Source: Micrasema longulum
Lineage: Eukaryota; Arthropoda; Insecta; Trichoptera; Brachycentridae
DNA: 64,000 nucleotides
NCBI GenBank assembly: GCA_022494885.1
Contig: JAGVSM010003976.1
Location: 88,912 to 152,911 of the forward strand
Direction of reading: 5' to 3'
Each line of letters begins with the position of its first letter. Within the stretch, counting starts at the first letter, position 1. Both the position numbers and the translations under genes were made by a program. The notes beneath the pieces are model-generated. The model was not told the origin of the DNA and made no database searches. It worked only from the letters and a program-made list of their open reading frames with translations. Of this stretch, positions 33,936 through 45,536 are shown in pieces.

Positions 33936-33960
33936 TGTATAATACTATATCGTCTATTTA

Positions 33961-34170
33961 AATCTTCTTCTTCTTATCTTTCCTCTCCCCGGTGGAGGTT
34001 GTAAATCATCGTAGCAATTCTCATTTTGTTGGCAGCTGGTCTGAACAAGGACTGAGCACTGCGATGAAACCAGTCACGCAAGCTCCTCAGCCAGGGGATG
34101 CGCCTTCTACCTGCACTGCGCTTTCCTTCCATCTTTCCCTGTAGAATGACTTGTTGAATTTTATAATTTT
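33961..34170 (-). pseudogene. LINE C-terminal relic, family C copy 2
   Basis: Alignable to 26.99-27.20 kb nearly end to end at the DNA level (for example ATGCGCCTTCTACCTGCACT, AACAAGGACTGAGC). The same R-x-W...N-K-x-R-I-A pattern appears on the minus strand. Confidence 0.6.
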
Positions 34171-34910
34171 CGCCTCATCATATGCCTAAAGTACTCATGT
34201 TTTCTTTTATTTATGGTCTTCTATTTAAATACTCCTTAAAATCGGTTACACCTACCTTTTAATACAACTTTCTTTGTAAAAAAATTCAGAGCCTTGTGAT
34301 AAAACGAAAATGATAATAGTGCCACGTTTCACAATCGTCTTAAGGCGTCACGTACCAGAAGGATTAATGGCCTCCGGTACTTATCACCTGTCCAATGAAA
34401 TACCGATCTTGTTATTAGTCTAATCAACAATCAGCTGACCGTGGCTCGATCTCTGATCCCGTTCCTGCAGTAATCTTTTACCACCTTGAAATACAACGAC
34501 ATATAAGGAGATAGACTGACAAACCACTTCTTAGTGAAACCGAATTACGGTCAAGCCACGCGCTGGTTACCAATAGTGAGGTCACACACACATTTGGTTC
34601 ATAACAAGGTACAAAACAACGTTTTTAACAACAATAACAAATACATAATGATCCGTGTAGAACTTTGTGACCAAGGAAGTAATGAGGGATAATAGCAACG
34701 GGGCGGCCGCGGCTCGGCGAAAGTTAGCTGGTATAAAGATTAAGGTTAGCTTTATTGATGAGAGAAAAAGTAAATTATTGACTGTTACGAAATAAAATAA
34801 TATTATACTATTCCAATTTTCTGTTCTGAAGTTACAATTTTCCTCGCTCTCCCTTTGTTTTATAAATAACTGTGCAATGCTCAGCGCAAGTTTTTAATTC
34901 TAATATTATT
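34171..34910. other. No gene recognised
   Basis: A mixed-composition stretch including a GC patch near 34700 (CGGGGCGGCCGCGGCTCGGC). No ORF with family resemblance. Confidence 0.4.
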
Positions 34911-34914
34911 ATTG

Positions 34915-36850
34915 TTATGGATAACTTATATAGCGCCATTTTTGTAATATAATACCTCAAGGGCGCTTTACATAGTGATTCTATTGTTAAATAAATTTAA
35001 CTGAAGCTTTTAAATTTTTAATTTAATTAAAACAATTTATTTTGTTGTCACATGCTACGGATTTATTCAAATGATTTAGAGAACAAGTGGGTTTTAAGTT
35101 TATTCCGAAACCTCACTTCACTTTCACAGCCTCGCACCTCTGCTGGGTGAGCATTCCATGCCATAGGGCCTGCGACCGCAAATGCGCGTTCACTAAATTT
35201 AGTGCGCTGTTTGCGTAGAGGTATAACAACTTTTCCTCTCGCCGTAGACGTAGCTGATCTAAGCGTGATACGCCTGTCAACTAGTTCACCTGGAATGCAT
35301 AGTTCCCTTAGATATTCCGGAGCAGAGTTTGTATTCGACCCTCTGTGGAAAACGTAGCCAGTGTAGTTACCAAAATAGTGAAGTGATATGACTGAACTTA
35401 GGGATTCCGAAAATAAGTCTCGCTGCGGCATTGAATATAGATTGTAGGCGAGTCATTTTGTTCATTGGTAGACCTGCATAGATACCATTACAATAATCGA
35501 CTCTAGATACTACAAACGCATTTATTAATTGACGGGCGGAATCAACCGGCAAATTTTTGCGTATGCATTTAATTTGTCTCAGCTGGTAGAAGCATGAACT
35601 TATCGTTCTACTAATTTGAGCGTTAATTTTAAATGGGATCGTCATATATTTAAACTTTGTGATCGATTGCGGACTCTTGTAAGTACTTTTTATAAGTTAT
35701 CTTTTATTTTGCCTAAAATCACTCTTAAAATTATTTATTTTTCTTTAGTAGAATCAATAATAAGATATGGTATAAAGTCGTGGGGACATTCGACTCAAAC
35801 TAATATTAAAATGATCCAGGGTCTACAGTATTCTATAGTTAAGCGAATTGTACCTGCAGAGATTTACGAACAAAGAAGTAATAATGATCTCCTGTACAAA
35901 ACAATCAAAACTCTGCCTGTTCGAGGACTACTGTGGCTTTGCATCATTTTGGAACAATTTCATAGTAATACATTCAAGTATCCTCTCAAACATAACCATA
36001 ATACACGCTTCACGTCTAATGACGGCTTGGTAGTACCAAAAGTATGTAATAAATATGGAAATAGAACTCTCAAATATTTAGTACCTAGAATTTTTAATTT
36101 ATTACCAAAAGAACTTAAATTTAACGCACATTGTAACAAGAGCAAAATAAGAGAGTGGCTACTCGATCAAGAGTTTATATATGAATAGTAGCTTAGGTGT
36201 AAATATTTTATTTTTTCATATATTTTCTTGTATTTAAAAAATAAATGTATATATTATTATTTGTATAAACATGTTTATTCTGATCTTTCCGGCTGTTAAT
36301 TTTTATGTGTTATTCATTGTTTTTTTATAAATGTAAATAATATTATTAAGTCAGTATAAATATAATCTTCAGCAACAAGCTACAAAAAGTGGCTTGGTGG
36401 GATTTTAGTTTTAGTAAAAATATAACAAGTGATTTTTTTTTAAATTGTAAAAATGTATAATTATGCTATTAAATCAAAATAAAATAAAAATAAAAAAAAG
36501 AGAAAGGTCAGAATTGAGTAAAACTCCCAGTAGTTTAACGGTGGGTAAAGCGGTACTCCCTACATTGGGTAGGGCCGTATTCTGGATCAAATTCTGTCGT
36601 CTGGCTGAAGCCACCCATAGTTGTTCAGTTTTTGATGGGTTTAATGTTAGTCTGTTTTCAGCCATCCAGTTTTCTATTTTCTCGATGCATCCATCAATTA
36701 AATTGACAAGCACACTTCTCTCGCCTGGTTTTCAATAAAAATAAATCTGTGTATCATCTGCATAGCAGTGAGACCACAATTCACATTCTTTGATAATGTT
36801 CTCCATATCTTTAGTGTAAAGGAGATAGATAGAAGGACTTGTAGAAAGTA
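34915..36850 (-). mobile_element. CR1/L2-like LINE copy 3, interrupted by a nested element
   Basis: From the 3' end at 34.92 kb (hairpin and ATT tail) leftover frames encode LKTHLFSKSFE, FAVAGPMAWNAHPAEVRGCE, CIRKNLPVDSARQLINAFVV and DYCNGIYAGLPMNKMTR, up to 35626. The element resumes at 36505 with LLGVLLNSDLSL, SARRQNLIQ, NRLTLNPSKTEQLWVA and the polymerase motif YADDTQ (about 36749-36766). A deletion near 35325 removed the HWLRFPQRVEYKLCW part. The ORFs 35063-35431, 35367-35645 and 36474-36713 are pieces of one gene. Confidence 0.85.
35627..36504 (+). mobile_element. Jockey-like LINE 3' end inserted into a CR1/L2-like element
   Basis: The plus-strand frame to 36188 begins at the junction with FKWDRHIFKLCDRLRTLVST, followed by YFSLVESIIRYGIKSWG, NTRFTSND and RIFNLLPKELKF. 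This matches the C-terminal third of jockey-type reverse transcriptases. The remaining about 310 nt are 3'-UTR ending in an A-rich AAATAAAAATAAAAAAAAG. It is 5'-truncated and opposite in orientation to its host element. Confidence 0.82.
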
Positions 36851-37765
36851 CCTATTTTGTCTAAATCACTTCATGACATAAAAATAAATAAATACATGGG
36901 TTAATAGGTACTAATACCGAGTATTTTACATCTCTCCTGTAAACATTTTCGTATGTTTATTTTTGATGTGTGTTATTTATTAAAATGACCATTCATTAAC
37001 CAAAGATTAAATCAATGTTTAATATCTCAACTTTATGTATAAATAAATATATTTACAGGCAATAAAAAAATAAGGTCAAAGATATAACTATAACAAACCT
37101 AGGTAAGTTTAAATAATTAATATACTTCAATTAGTGATCTAATAAATACATACTGTTTTACAAATATAAGTCTTTTGTATCTTGGTCAAAATAACACGAT
37201 TAAATAACGTGTTTTCATTTTTTAACTATTTAAAACCTGTTTTTATATACAGAATCTAGAACCTATCTTTTTATAGGCTACCGAAATTCTATTATAAATG
37301 TTTGTATGTTTTATGTAGTTAATGATAAAAAATATCGTAATTTATTTTGAATGTCTCCATACCAAAATGTCTAAAAAGGGGCGTAGTTACAAACTACATA
37401 AATTATTATCATCAAATATAAAATAATATTTGCATTGATTTACATATGTATATTTAAATCATAGAAGCATGGTGTGTTATTTATAATGATTAAAATGATA
37501 AGTCTGATGGCAAAATAACAAATTAATAACATTGGTGGTGGCATTTTATACAATCAATAAATTTTGAAATCATTAAAAAGCTTTTGACTTTTCTAGGTGG
37601 TCGTCAGTAAATTTTTTGGCCGTTTTATAATTACTCGCATGTTTGTTTTTTTTATGAGTGTGTTTTCAATTTTAATTTACAGTGCAGTAAATGAGAGGCA
37701 CCACTTAAGGTGATGTAGATATTCAAAGTAATTTGTACTGACAAAAACATATAAATTTTTTCGAT
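36851..37765. other. No gene recognised
   Basis: Very AT-rich. No shared repeat or ORF. Confidence 0.4.
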
Positions 37766-37770
37766 TTTTA

Positions 37771-37965
37771 CTACCGTCCCCTTACAGAGGGGATGGAACG
37801 CAACATGCGCCTATCTCGACTTACGATCCTTTTTCCGCTTTTCTTGCCATACGTGCCCTTCGATTTTCTGCCTTTGGCATTATCTGACTTGAGATTTTGC
37901 TCGATAAGCTTATACGCTATTAAAAATCGTTCCCGAATGTTCCAGAGTTGCAAAATCTACGAAAA
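37771..37965 (-). pseudogene. Unidentified ORF, possibly transposase-like
   Basis: The minus-strand frame reads LWNIRERFLIAYKLIEQNLK then KGTYGKKSGKRIVSRDRRML and RSIPSVRGR before a stop. The middle vaguely resembles the GRxR-K-x-x-x-R-x-D-R helix-turn-helix linker of Tc1-like transposases. The resemblance is weak; it could be chance or a real exon. Confidence 0.25.
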
Positions 37966-38164
37966 TAAGTGCTTGGACAAATCTAAAGACCCAAGTTTCT
38001 ATAGCTTTTCTTTGAAGAACAAAACTATAAATAAATTATTCGTTTCCTTAATAATTACTATATATTAAATATCCACTCATATACTATTACGGATCCTATA
38101 ACCGTATTATGAATTGTATTGGCAAGAATGATATAACCGAAATCGTGAATCTTCAAATATTACT

Positions 38165-39990
38165 TCAAAAAGTTTAGTATTTGTAATGTGTATTATATTA
38201 GTAAAATATATTTTATTATTTATTTTTTTATACATTAAACGCCCATAGGGCTTTTACAATACAAATTTGCTTATATAATACATAATAAAGTTTATAAACA
38301 AAAATAGGTAGCAGTTATACAAAGGTTAAAAAGTTAAGTTTATGAAAACATGTTAAGAAGATATAATAGAAGTAATTCAAAAGTTTGTAATATACTTGTT
38401 ACAAAGTCTAATTTAATATCTGCAAGAATAAAGAAAAATAAAGAATATAAAGGTACATACACGTATTTATATAAACAAATATAGAAATATTGTTTCATCA
38501 ATATAATAATTCAATTGCTAGAAAGTGACTAATTTAAACAGTGTTTTTACTGGTAACTTATTACATTGTACTTGACATATTTTTTTATTTAATTAAAGCA
38601 GGCGAGGTATTAAATATATCAAAAAGATGGTTAAATTTATTGGCATTTAAGTGAAATCGAACTAACGGACAGAACTGAACATAATTTGTTTGAAATTATT
38701 TTGTATTGAAAGTACATCTAAGCATTTACCAAGCATGGACAATCTATAACATTATTCACAATATTATATAGTGTGACAACATCAGCTACTATGCGTCTAG
38801 TTGAAAGGGAGTCAGTATTATTACGATTTAAATTTTAAACATACCCATCCAAGCATTTACGTATATGTTTTTCTACAGCATAAGCACGTAGGTATTTCTC
38901 TGTAAATTTACAAAAGTTCAAGTAATTTCTCTCCTTGTAAGTTTCGTCGGTTTCATGATGAAAGTCGTGATTGCCTGACGCATGTTCTACCAGCCAAGGA
39001 GCCAGTTTCAAATATTCTTCAAAAAGTTTAGTATTTGAACTGTATTATATTTAAATAATTTTATTATTTATTTTTTTATACTTAAACGCCCATTTTTAAA
39101 TTAAAAGCTTTCAGGTAATACATAATCTTTCTGTATAACAAAATAGTACAGTTATACAAAGGTTAAAAATTTTTATGAAAACAATATAATGCGGTAATAC
39201 CACTATTGGATAGTAAGTACAATAGAACAAGACTGACTGTGGTAATAATTATTCTTCCCTCTGTGCATCTAAGCATTTACCAAGCATGGACAATCTATAA
39301 CATTATTCACAATATTATATAGTGTGACAACATCAGCTACTATGCGTCTAGTTGAAAGGGAGTCAGTATTATTACGATTTAAATTTTAAACATACCCATC
39401 CAAGCATTTATGTATATGTTTTTCTTCAGCATAAGCACGTAGGTATTTCTCTGTAAATTTACAAAAGTTCAAGTAATTTCTCTCCTTGTAAGTTTCGTCG
39501 GTTTCATGATGAAAGTCGTGATTGCCTGACGCATGTTCTACCAGCCAAGGAGCCAGTTTCGAGGTGAAGCTACTTGTACACGTACACACAATGCGGAGCA
39601 CTACTGTAGTAAGTACAGAGAACCCAAACTGACTGTGGTAATAATTATTCTTCCCTCTGTGCTGTTCGCTTTCTTCAGTTCTGGCATATTACATGCTGCA
39701 CATTTCAACTGCAACTTTGGCTTCTACTTTCGACACGTTTTGTCCGGGGCTCAGGTAGGCACTTACATTTAATCCAGTCTTACGTAAAAGTGCCACTGTT
39801 TTAAACGCAGTTATTTTCACTGTACCTCTATTTAAATTAATTGCTCTTCACGCTTATTCCCGAATACTCGACTTTGACTTCACCAAACACCAATTAAATG
39901 CCACAACAACGTTATAATTAAAAGCCATTTCAGGTTGTCAGGTAATACTTCTTTCTGTATAACAAAATAGATAGTTATACCCTATAGGTT
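38165..39990. repeat. Locally duplicated block
   Basis: A 297-bp segment (38713-39009) recurs at 39264-39560, offset by 551 bp and nearly identical. Flanking pieces are also repeated: CAAAAAGTTTAGTATTTG at 38.17 and 39.02 kb, GGTAATAATTATTCTTCCCT at 39.24 and 39.64 kb, and TTTCTGTATAACAAAATAG at 39.13 and 39.95 kb. This is a mosaic of overlapping tandem duplications. Confidence 0.75.
39386..39601 (-). other. Unidentified coding-like segment, duplicated at 38835-39009
   Basis: The minus frame ends LAPWLVEHASGNHDFHHETD, ETYKERNYLNFCKFTEKYLR, AYAEEKHIHKCLDGYV and a TAA. The second copy keeps the same frame and stop with two amino-acid changes (E to V, H to R). Upstream on the same strand, after a possible intron, AYLSPGQNVSKVEAKVAVEM reads in a compatible frame. 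The family is not recognised; it could be an exon or a transposon remnant. Confidence 0.35.
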
Positions 39991-40410
39991 TGTAATTTTT
40001 GTGAATTACTCTCATGTATTTATAATGCACACGATCATTCTTACATTCGTAATACTGCATTGGATTTAAAATTAATGATCAAGACATTTTGTGGCAGAAA
40101 TAGGTATAGTACCTGAATATTTATCATAAGTATTTCATATTTAATAGATACTAGATTTTTTTATCGATTTTTGATTTATTTGAATTGTTCGAATGTTACA
40201 TACATAATGTGAAAAATTAGTGTTTAAATTTGAAGTGATTTCAGAATAATATTATTTCAAATATACTAGATTTATAAAACTACCATAAAACATTGGTATT
40301 TGGTATATTCATTTAGGCTTTGTACCTAATAATTTAAAATTAAATTGCATATACCATATACCTATATATTGGTAGATATAAGTGGTTTGAAAATAAAGTA
40401 AAAAAATACG

Positions 40411-40600
40411 ACAATGTTTTGAGTATGTTCAAATGCTTGCAGACTGGCTGGATTTTCTCCCTAGGGAGTTGTTTATATTTAAATTTGTTGCAATAGAGAG
40501 GCAAAACATTTTTGAGAAGGGAACAAATTTAAATATAAACAACTCCCTAGGGAGAAAATCCAGCCAGTCTGTAAGCATTTGGACATACTCAAAACATTGT
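40411..40600. repeat. Long hairpin: 79-bp inverted arms around 32 nt
   Basis: Bases 40411-40489 and 40522-40600 are almost exact reverse complements, with two differences seen (GTTCAAA/GTCCAAA and GCTTGCAG/GCTTACAG). The spacer 40490-40521 is GCAATAGAGAGGCAAAAC and following. The arms belong to the CAATGTTTTGA repeat family. Confidence 0.85.
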
Positions 40601-40739
40601 TGAATTAACTACCTGGTAAAAGAAGTATAGAAAATTGGAAAATTGTTTTCAGGCGTTACCGAGAAGGTGAATTGGTTTAGCCGGATGAATCTCACTCGCA
40701 TGATAAAGGTTTCAGCTATTTTACTTCACAAAAGTCGAC

Positions 40740-40905
40740 AGATGGAAGAGTTGAGGAATTGTGGATGTTCAAACATAAGCAGAATGGTGAATGTTACACC
40801 GTGTGTAAAGTGGCCACTTAAACCAGCCAGTGACAGGTCATAAGCCCTGAAAATGCCTAGACTACCATATTCTCTTCTCAAAAATGTTTTCTCTCTATGT
40901 TGCAA
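40740..40905 (+). repeat. CAATGTTTTGA family, second module
   Basis: AAAGTGGCCACTTAAACCAG, GACAGGTCATAAGCCCTG and TATTCTCTTCTCAAAAATG match the 11.1-kb copy, same orientation. Confidence 0.6.
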
Positions 40906-40929
40906 TAAAAATAAATAAAAAAAATACGT

Positions 40930-41317
40930 CCCAGTTTCATTGTTTGATATGCTTATTTACAAAATTTTTACTTTTTACTAAGCTCTTTATTGTACCATTT
41001 TTAATACAATTTACAAGTTTTAAGCAAATATATTATTTTCATACTTACGCACCCATACAAACGCACCCTCTCCCTCTTTCATTCCCACACGCACATGTAT
41101 CCTCTTCCTCATTCATTCACGCATACACACATTCACATACACATGAATACAAACGTCACACAAATACAATTACTAAACTTCTTTTCTTATATATTATGTG
41201 TCATTATATTTACAGTGGATTTTTTTAATTGGTTTTAGTATTGTTAAGCTTTTTCTAATTATTTTGTTTATGTAATAGCTGTAAAAATCCCAAATAAAAT
41301 GAAATAAATAAATAAAA
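40930..41317 (+). mobile_element. LINE 3'-UTR with CA-rich tract, copy 1
   Basis: It contains ACGCACCCATACAAACGCAC, ATTCACGCATACACACATTC, TTACAGTGGATTTTTTTAAT and CCCAAATAAAATGAAATAAA plus an (AATA)n tail. A reversed copy lies at 44.34-44.67 kb. The ORF at 40884-41228 is a reading of the CA tract. Confidence 0.6.
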
Positions 41318-42480
41318 ATGGAATATTGGTGACGATATACTTAGGTACACGAAATTTTAGTAATTTAAATGTCGTGTTAAGATTGTTGTCATTTTAATAA
41401 AAGAAATAGTGCTCGTACTTTCTTGTATTTTTAAGGAGGAAAGCAATGAAAAAAATACGTGACTTAAAGTGCATATAAGAGTAAAAATGGAAACTTCCGG
41501 GAAGAAAAGTCGAAGTGGCACGTTTCAAGTTTCAAGTATCCCAGTCTTGTTCTCCAGCCCGCTTTAATAAAGATTTATAAAGCTGGCTAAGCTGGCCCCT
41601 TTTTATATCTTCTTTTTCATTTCTTCTCGTATTAGTAAATACAATGACTTCGGTTTTATCTTGAAGACGTGAACATTCTTACTGTGCATGTTTATGTTTT
41701 AGACTTTCGCCTCCACCATCAACTGAAAAAAGAGTACATTTGAGAGAAAAAACGAACGCCTCGTAGTACTGTACGTAATATTAATTTGTTGACTTGATTC
41801 GTTATGTGAATGTATTATATATACAATACTATCTGGTTTTCAGTTCAGTTCAGTGCCCAAAATCGGAGTTTATTATAGTAAATAATACAATATGTTATGT
41901 TTGCGAAACATTGAAAAAGGGTACAATTATGTAAAATTAAAATTAAATTAAATTAGAAGCAAACATATCAGATCCTCACTAGGTATGGTAAATACGTGTA
42001 AAATAAATAATAGAACAATAAAATAAAAAAAATTCCAACCTTATAGGTAATGACCATAGTGATTTAAGTACTGCAAAAGACCTGTATCACTTCCAAAGTA
42101 GATACATACTTTAAATAAATATTGATTTAAGATTATGTTCCTCATAAGCAAGAAGTCATAACCCTTAATTTATTAACTCATACTGTAAAACGCACCACCG
42201 TATAAAATATTTGTTTAAACAATAATAATTATATCGTCTGGTTGTCCTGTATCGTAACTAGTTACGGGTATCTGTGGGAAGTTTAAAAATAATATACGCA
42301 GATAAGGGTGTGAAAGGATGTATGTGGCGCCAGCGCCAAGCGCCATTAAACAGACGCACATAAAATAACGACACTTAATTATATTCCTTTTCTCGCTCTT
42401 ATTTCTTCGTTACTTAATTATTATATTTAGCATATTTTAGCTAAATTTTAAATGCATTTATTGCGTCGAATATTTTAAGA
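41318..42480. other. No gene recognised
   Basis: AT-rich DNA. It includes the TCAGTTCAGTGCCCAAAATC...GTTTATT motif at 41.84 kb shared with 28.13 and 61.70 kb. Confidence 0.4.
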
Positions 42481-42695
42481 CACGATCGTCCTTGGCATCC
42501 CAAGGCCATCGGCTTTCAATCCCGAGACCCTCGCTGATTCACACCCAGAAATCTGCAACAAAAGCGCGAAGTTTCCGTGGGACAATTTTAAAAGACGCTC
42601 TTTTCCTTTTACCACCGTGGAATCACTTTCTTCTCGAATATTGTGTTACTTACCCCCACCGAGACTCTTGCCATACATGGCTCGAGGGTCCTCGG
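42481..42695. other. Composition island, function unknown
   Basis: Markedly less AT-rich than its surroundings (ATCCCAAGGCCATCGGC, CTCGAGGGTCCTCGG). It lies directly left of the tandem-duplicated exon-like unit. No clear ORF resemblance. Confidence 0.3.
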
Positions 42696-42729
42696 ATTAT
42701 TTATATTTTTCTCCCGATTGTTTTTGCAG

Positions 42730-42766
42730 ACACTGGATATTTTAAGAAAGCCGGTCCGGTTTTATC
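42730..42766 (+). other. Candidate 37-nt micro-exon, first copy
   Basis: The preceding sequence is a pyrimidine tract plus GCAG and the following is GTAAGTA. Two frames are open (TLDILRKPVRFY or TGYFKKAGPVLS). No partner exon is known, so this rests on splice consensus only. Confidence 0.3.
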
Positions 42767-43119
42767 GTAAGTAGATATATATCGCGAGCTGAAAAACTTG
42801 CATATTGAATTTTACTACTTCGCCTAACGAGTCGACAGCCGTAAAAGAAAACAGTTATTTTAGTGATTTTTATAATGTCGTAATATTCGTAATGTTGATT
42901 TAAGGCGATACTTATGAATGTCATTAAAGTTAGATGTACATTTTGCGAATACGTGTTTCTCGTTTTTTGTATTACTCCTTCAATATTGAATAAAATTTTA
43001 ATCCGAACTTCTTTGAAAAGAAGATTTACGGTGACTGCTTAATGTGTTGAAGAAACGTAATCTTCGAAAATAGAAATATTAAGTCATTATTTATATTTTT
43101 CTCCCGATTGTTTTTGCAG

Positions 43120-43156
43120 ACACTGGATATTTTAAGAAAGCCGGTCCGGTTTTATC
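43120..43156 (+). other. Candidate 37-nt micro-exon, second copy
   Basis: Identical in sequence and splice signals to 42730-42766, 390 bp downstream. Confidence 0.3.
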
Positions 43157-43478
43157 GTAAGTAGATATATATCGCGAGCTGAAAAAACTTGCATATTGAA
43201 TTTTACTACTTCGGGTCCTAACGAGTCGACAGCCGTAAAAGAAAACAGTTATTTTAGTGATTTTTATAATGTCGTAATATTCGTAATGTTGATTTAAGGC
43301 GATACTTATGAATGTCATTAAAGTTAGATGTACATTTTGCGAATACGTGTGTTTCTCGTTTTTTGTATTACTCCTTCAATATTGAATAAAATTTTAATCC
43401 GAACTTCTTTGAAAAGAAGATTTACGGTGACTGTTCAATGTGTTGAAGAAACGTAATCTTCGAAAATAGAAATATTAA

Positions 43479-44334
43479 TCAAACATTTCCATAGCTGGCG
43501 CTGTGACTACTTTTAATTCCGTTTTTACCTTTACGAATGGCCTACCTCACGTGATGTTTATCTCTGACTTGTAATTTATTCATGTAAATGGTCGGCGATT
43601 ATATCTCCATGACACCGCAGATTCAACGATCACGTGTACGATATGGTTCCTCCTGTCGCCTTAAATTGATTTAGACGTCGGAGTTACTAACTTGAATGTG
43701 TATTGGATGAATTAATTATCTTTATTTCTTCTAGCTTCTCCGTTACGTAAAATATACACGTTGACCTTAACAAATAATCAAAATCACGTTTGATATTTTG
43801 CCGCATAGGTCATCGGGTCAACGATTTTTATCATCAAGCTTGTTCCACCATACACTGTTAGTTAAGGCGACAGATAATACCGCGGTGTAAGGATTTTTCT
43901 CAGGACTTGTCCGAAGATTATTGTCACGTTTTTCTTGAAAAAAATCGAGTGGACATCTTTACAAACCTGTATAACTATAAAAGGATTGAGGAAATTGCAC
44001 TTTGTATTCTGTCCGCATTGTTGCATGATATGACTAACTCTGAATTTATGTACATACGTGTACTGTACAGAAATTCTGAATAGCCTTAGATGTGCCTTTT
44101 GATAAACAATGAACAATGGTTTGTATTTTTATGTAGAATGAACGCTTATAAAAAACTAGTAAATTAAGCGATCGATTGCATCGATTCAAATTACAGTACA
44201 ATTTTGATAAAAAAATAGTAAATACGCTTCGGACAAGATTGTGAGGGTAGTCTTTGACTACACGCTACTTACTGTCTTTTTAAAGTGGACACCTTAAACT
44301 AAATTAATGTAATTATATGAAATATTCCGGAATA
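43479..44334. other. No gene recognised
   Basis: Mixed AT-rich DNA. The ORF at 43862-44116 shows no family features. Confidence 0.4.
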
Positions 44335-44672
44335 TTTTATTTTATTTGGGATTTTTACAACTATTACATAAACAAAATAAGTAGAAAAATCTTAATAATG
44401 CTAAAGCTAATTTAAAAAAATCCACTGTAAATATAATGACACATAATATATAAGAAAAGAAGTTTAGTAATTGTATTTGTGTGACGTTTGTATTCATGTG
44501 TATGCGAATGTGTGTATGCGTGAATGAATGAGGGAGAGGATACATGTGCGTGTGGAAATGAATGAGGGAGAGGGTGCGTGTGTGTGGGTGCGTAAGTATA
44601 AAAAAAAAATTGTTTAAAAACTTGTAATTGTATTAAAAATGGTACAATAAAGAGCTTAGTAAAAAGTTAGAA
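44335..44672 (-). mobile_element. LINE 3'-UTR with CA-rich tract, copy 2 (reverse)
   Basis: The reverse complement of the 40.93-41.32-kb copy over most of its length, including GGGAGAGGGTGCGTGTGTG and ATTTTATTTGGGATTTTTAC. Confidence 0.65.
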
Positions 44673-45536
44673 ACCTTTTTGTTAAAATTCAAATCTAGAA
44701 ATATAAATTGTTTTTTATTTTTTAAAAGTATGTTCAATTTCAAAACCGTATGTATAATGTACATCAGAATTAAAGTCGATTAGCTAAAAATGCATTTCTC
44801 ATTGACAAAATAATCGAGGAGTGGATTGTTTAACTCAAATTTCAAAGACAAATAATATCATGCCAAGTTTGTTTCTCTCAGTTTTACAAGTCGCGGTGTG
44901 TCTTTGGTCTGCGCAGAACATTCCCAAAGCTCTATCACCCCTTATTTGGCTATAATGCGACCCTTTTTGCCCTTGCCATAGCCGGGACAAGCATAGCCAG
45001 TAGCCAGTGGACAACAAAGAGGAATAATATTACACATTCTGCTACCCGGGCAATCGAAACGATTATTATGGAATGTACGAGGGTTTTTGCTCGCCCAACC
45101 TGCAATCCTAGTATCCTAGCCGAATAGTCCAACCGCGCGTCACTCGTTTCGAGATTGTTTCTCTATTAAATTGTAAAACGGAGCAGTGATTCTTGTAATT
45201 TACTACGTTGCTATTTTCCTTCTCAGTGTAAATTGAACAAAAAAATAATAATCTTAAACTTAACTTTCTATTCAGAGACTTAAAGAGGTATATTAGTAAT
45301 ACCAGAATAACCAGAATAATTTACTTTATACATTTACCTCGTATTGAAATGTTTGTTGTTTTTCTTTATAAATGACGGCGCCGCGCCGTGTAAGTTCATT
45401 ATTTGCATTTAGTGTCCTTCAAGCCATTTTACATATAATTATAATATTATAAACCACTTAACAAGAATTTTTTTGTTTGTATTTAGGAGACATTCAAATC
45501 TTTGTATGCAATGGTATTTTTTTTTCGAATTTTGAA
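44673..45536. other. No gene recognised; one structured patch
   Basis: 44880-45135 is less AT-rich and gives overlapping minus-strand ORFs (a hydrophobic one reads HSIIIVSIARVAECVILFLF). It may be a repeat 3' region or a decayed gene. Not identifiable. Confidence 0.3.

Larger units (their letters stand above)
42696..43478. repeat. Tandem duplication, 390-bp period
   Basis: 42696-43083 and 43086-43478 are nearly identical, differing by a few small insertions (an extra A, GGGTCC at about 43214, and GT in ACGTGTGTTTCTC). Each copy contains an acceptor-like tract ending TTTTTGCAG, a 37-nt segment, and GTAAGT. Confidence 0.9.

Noticed and set aside
44490..44595. GT-rich tract as a CRISPR-like or telomeric repeat
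   Set aside because: Irregular (TGTGTATGCG/GAATGAATGAGGG) composition and a matching copy at 41.05 kb show it is part of a LINE 3'-UTR; no regular repeat-spacer pattern exists anywhere in the window.
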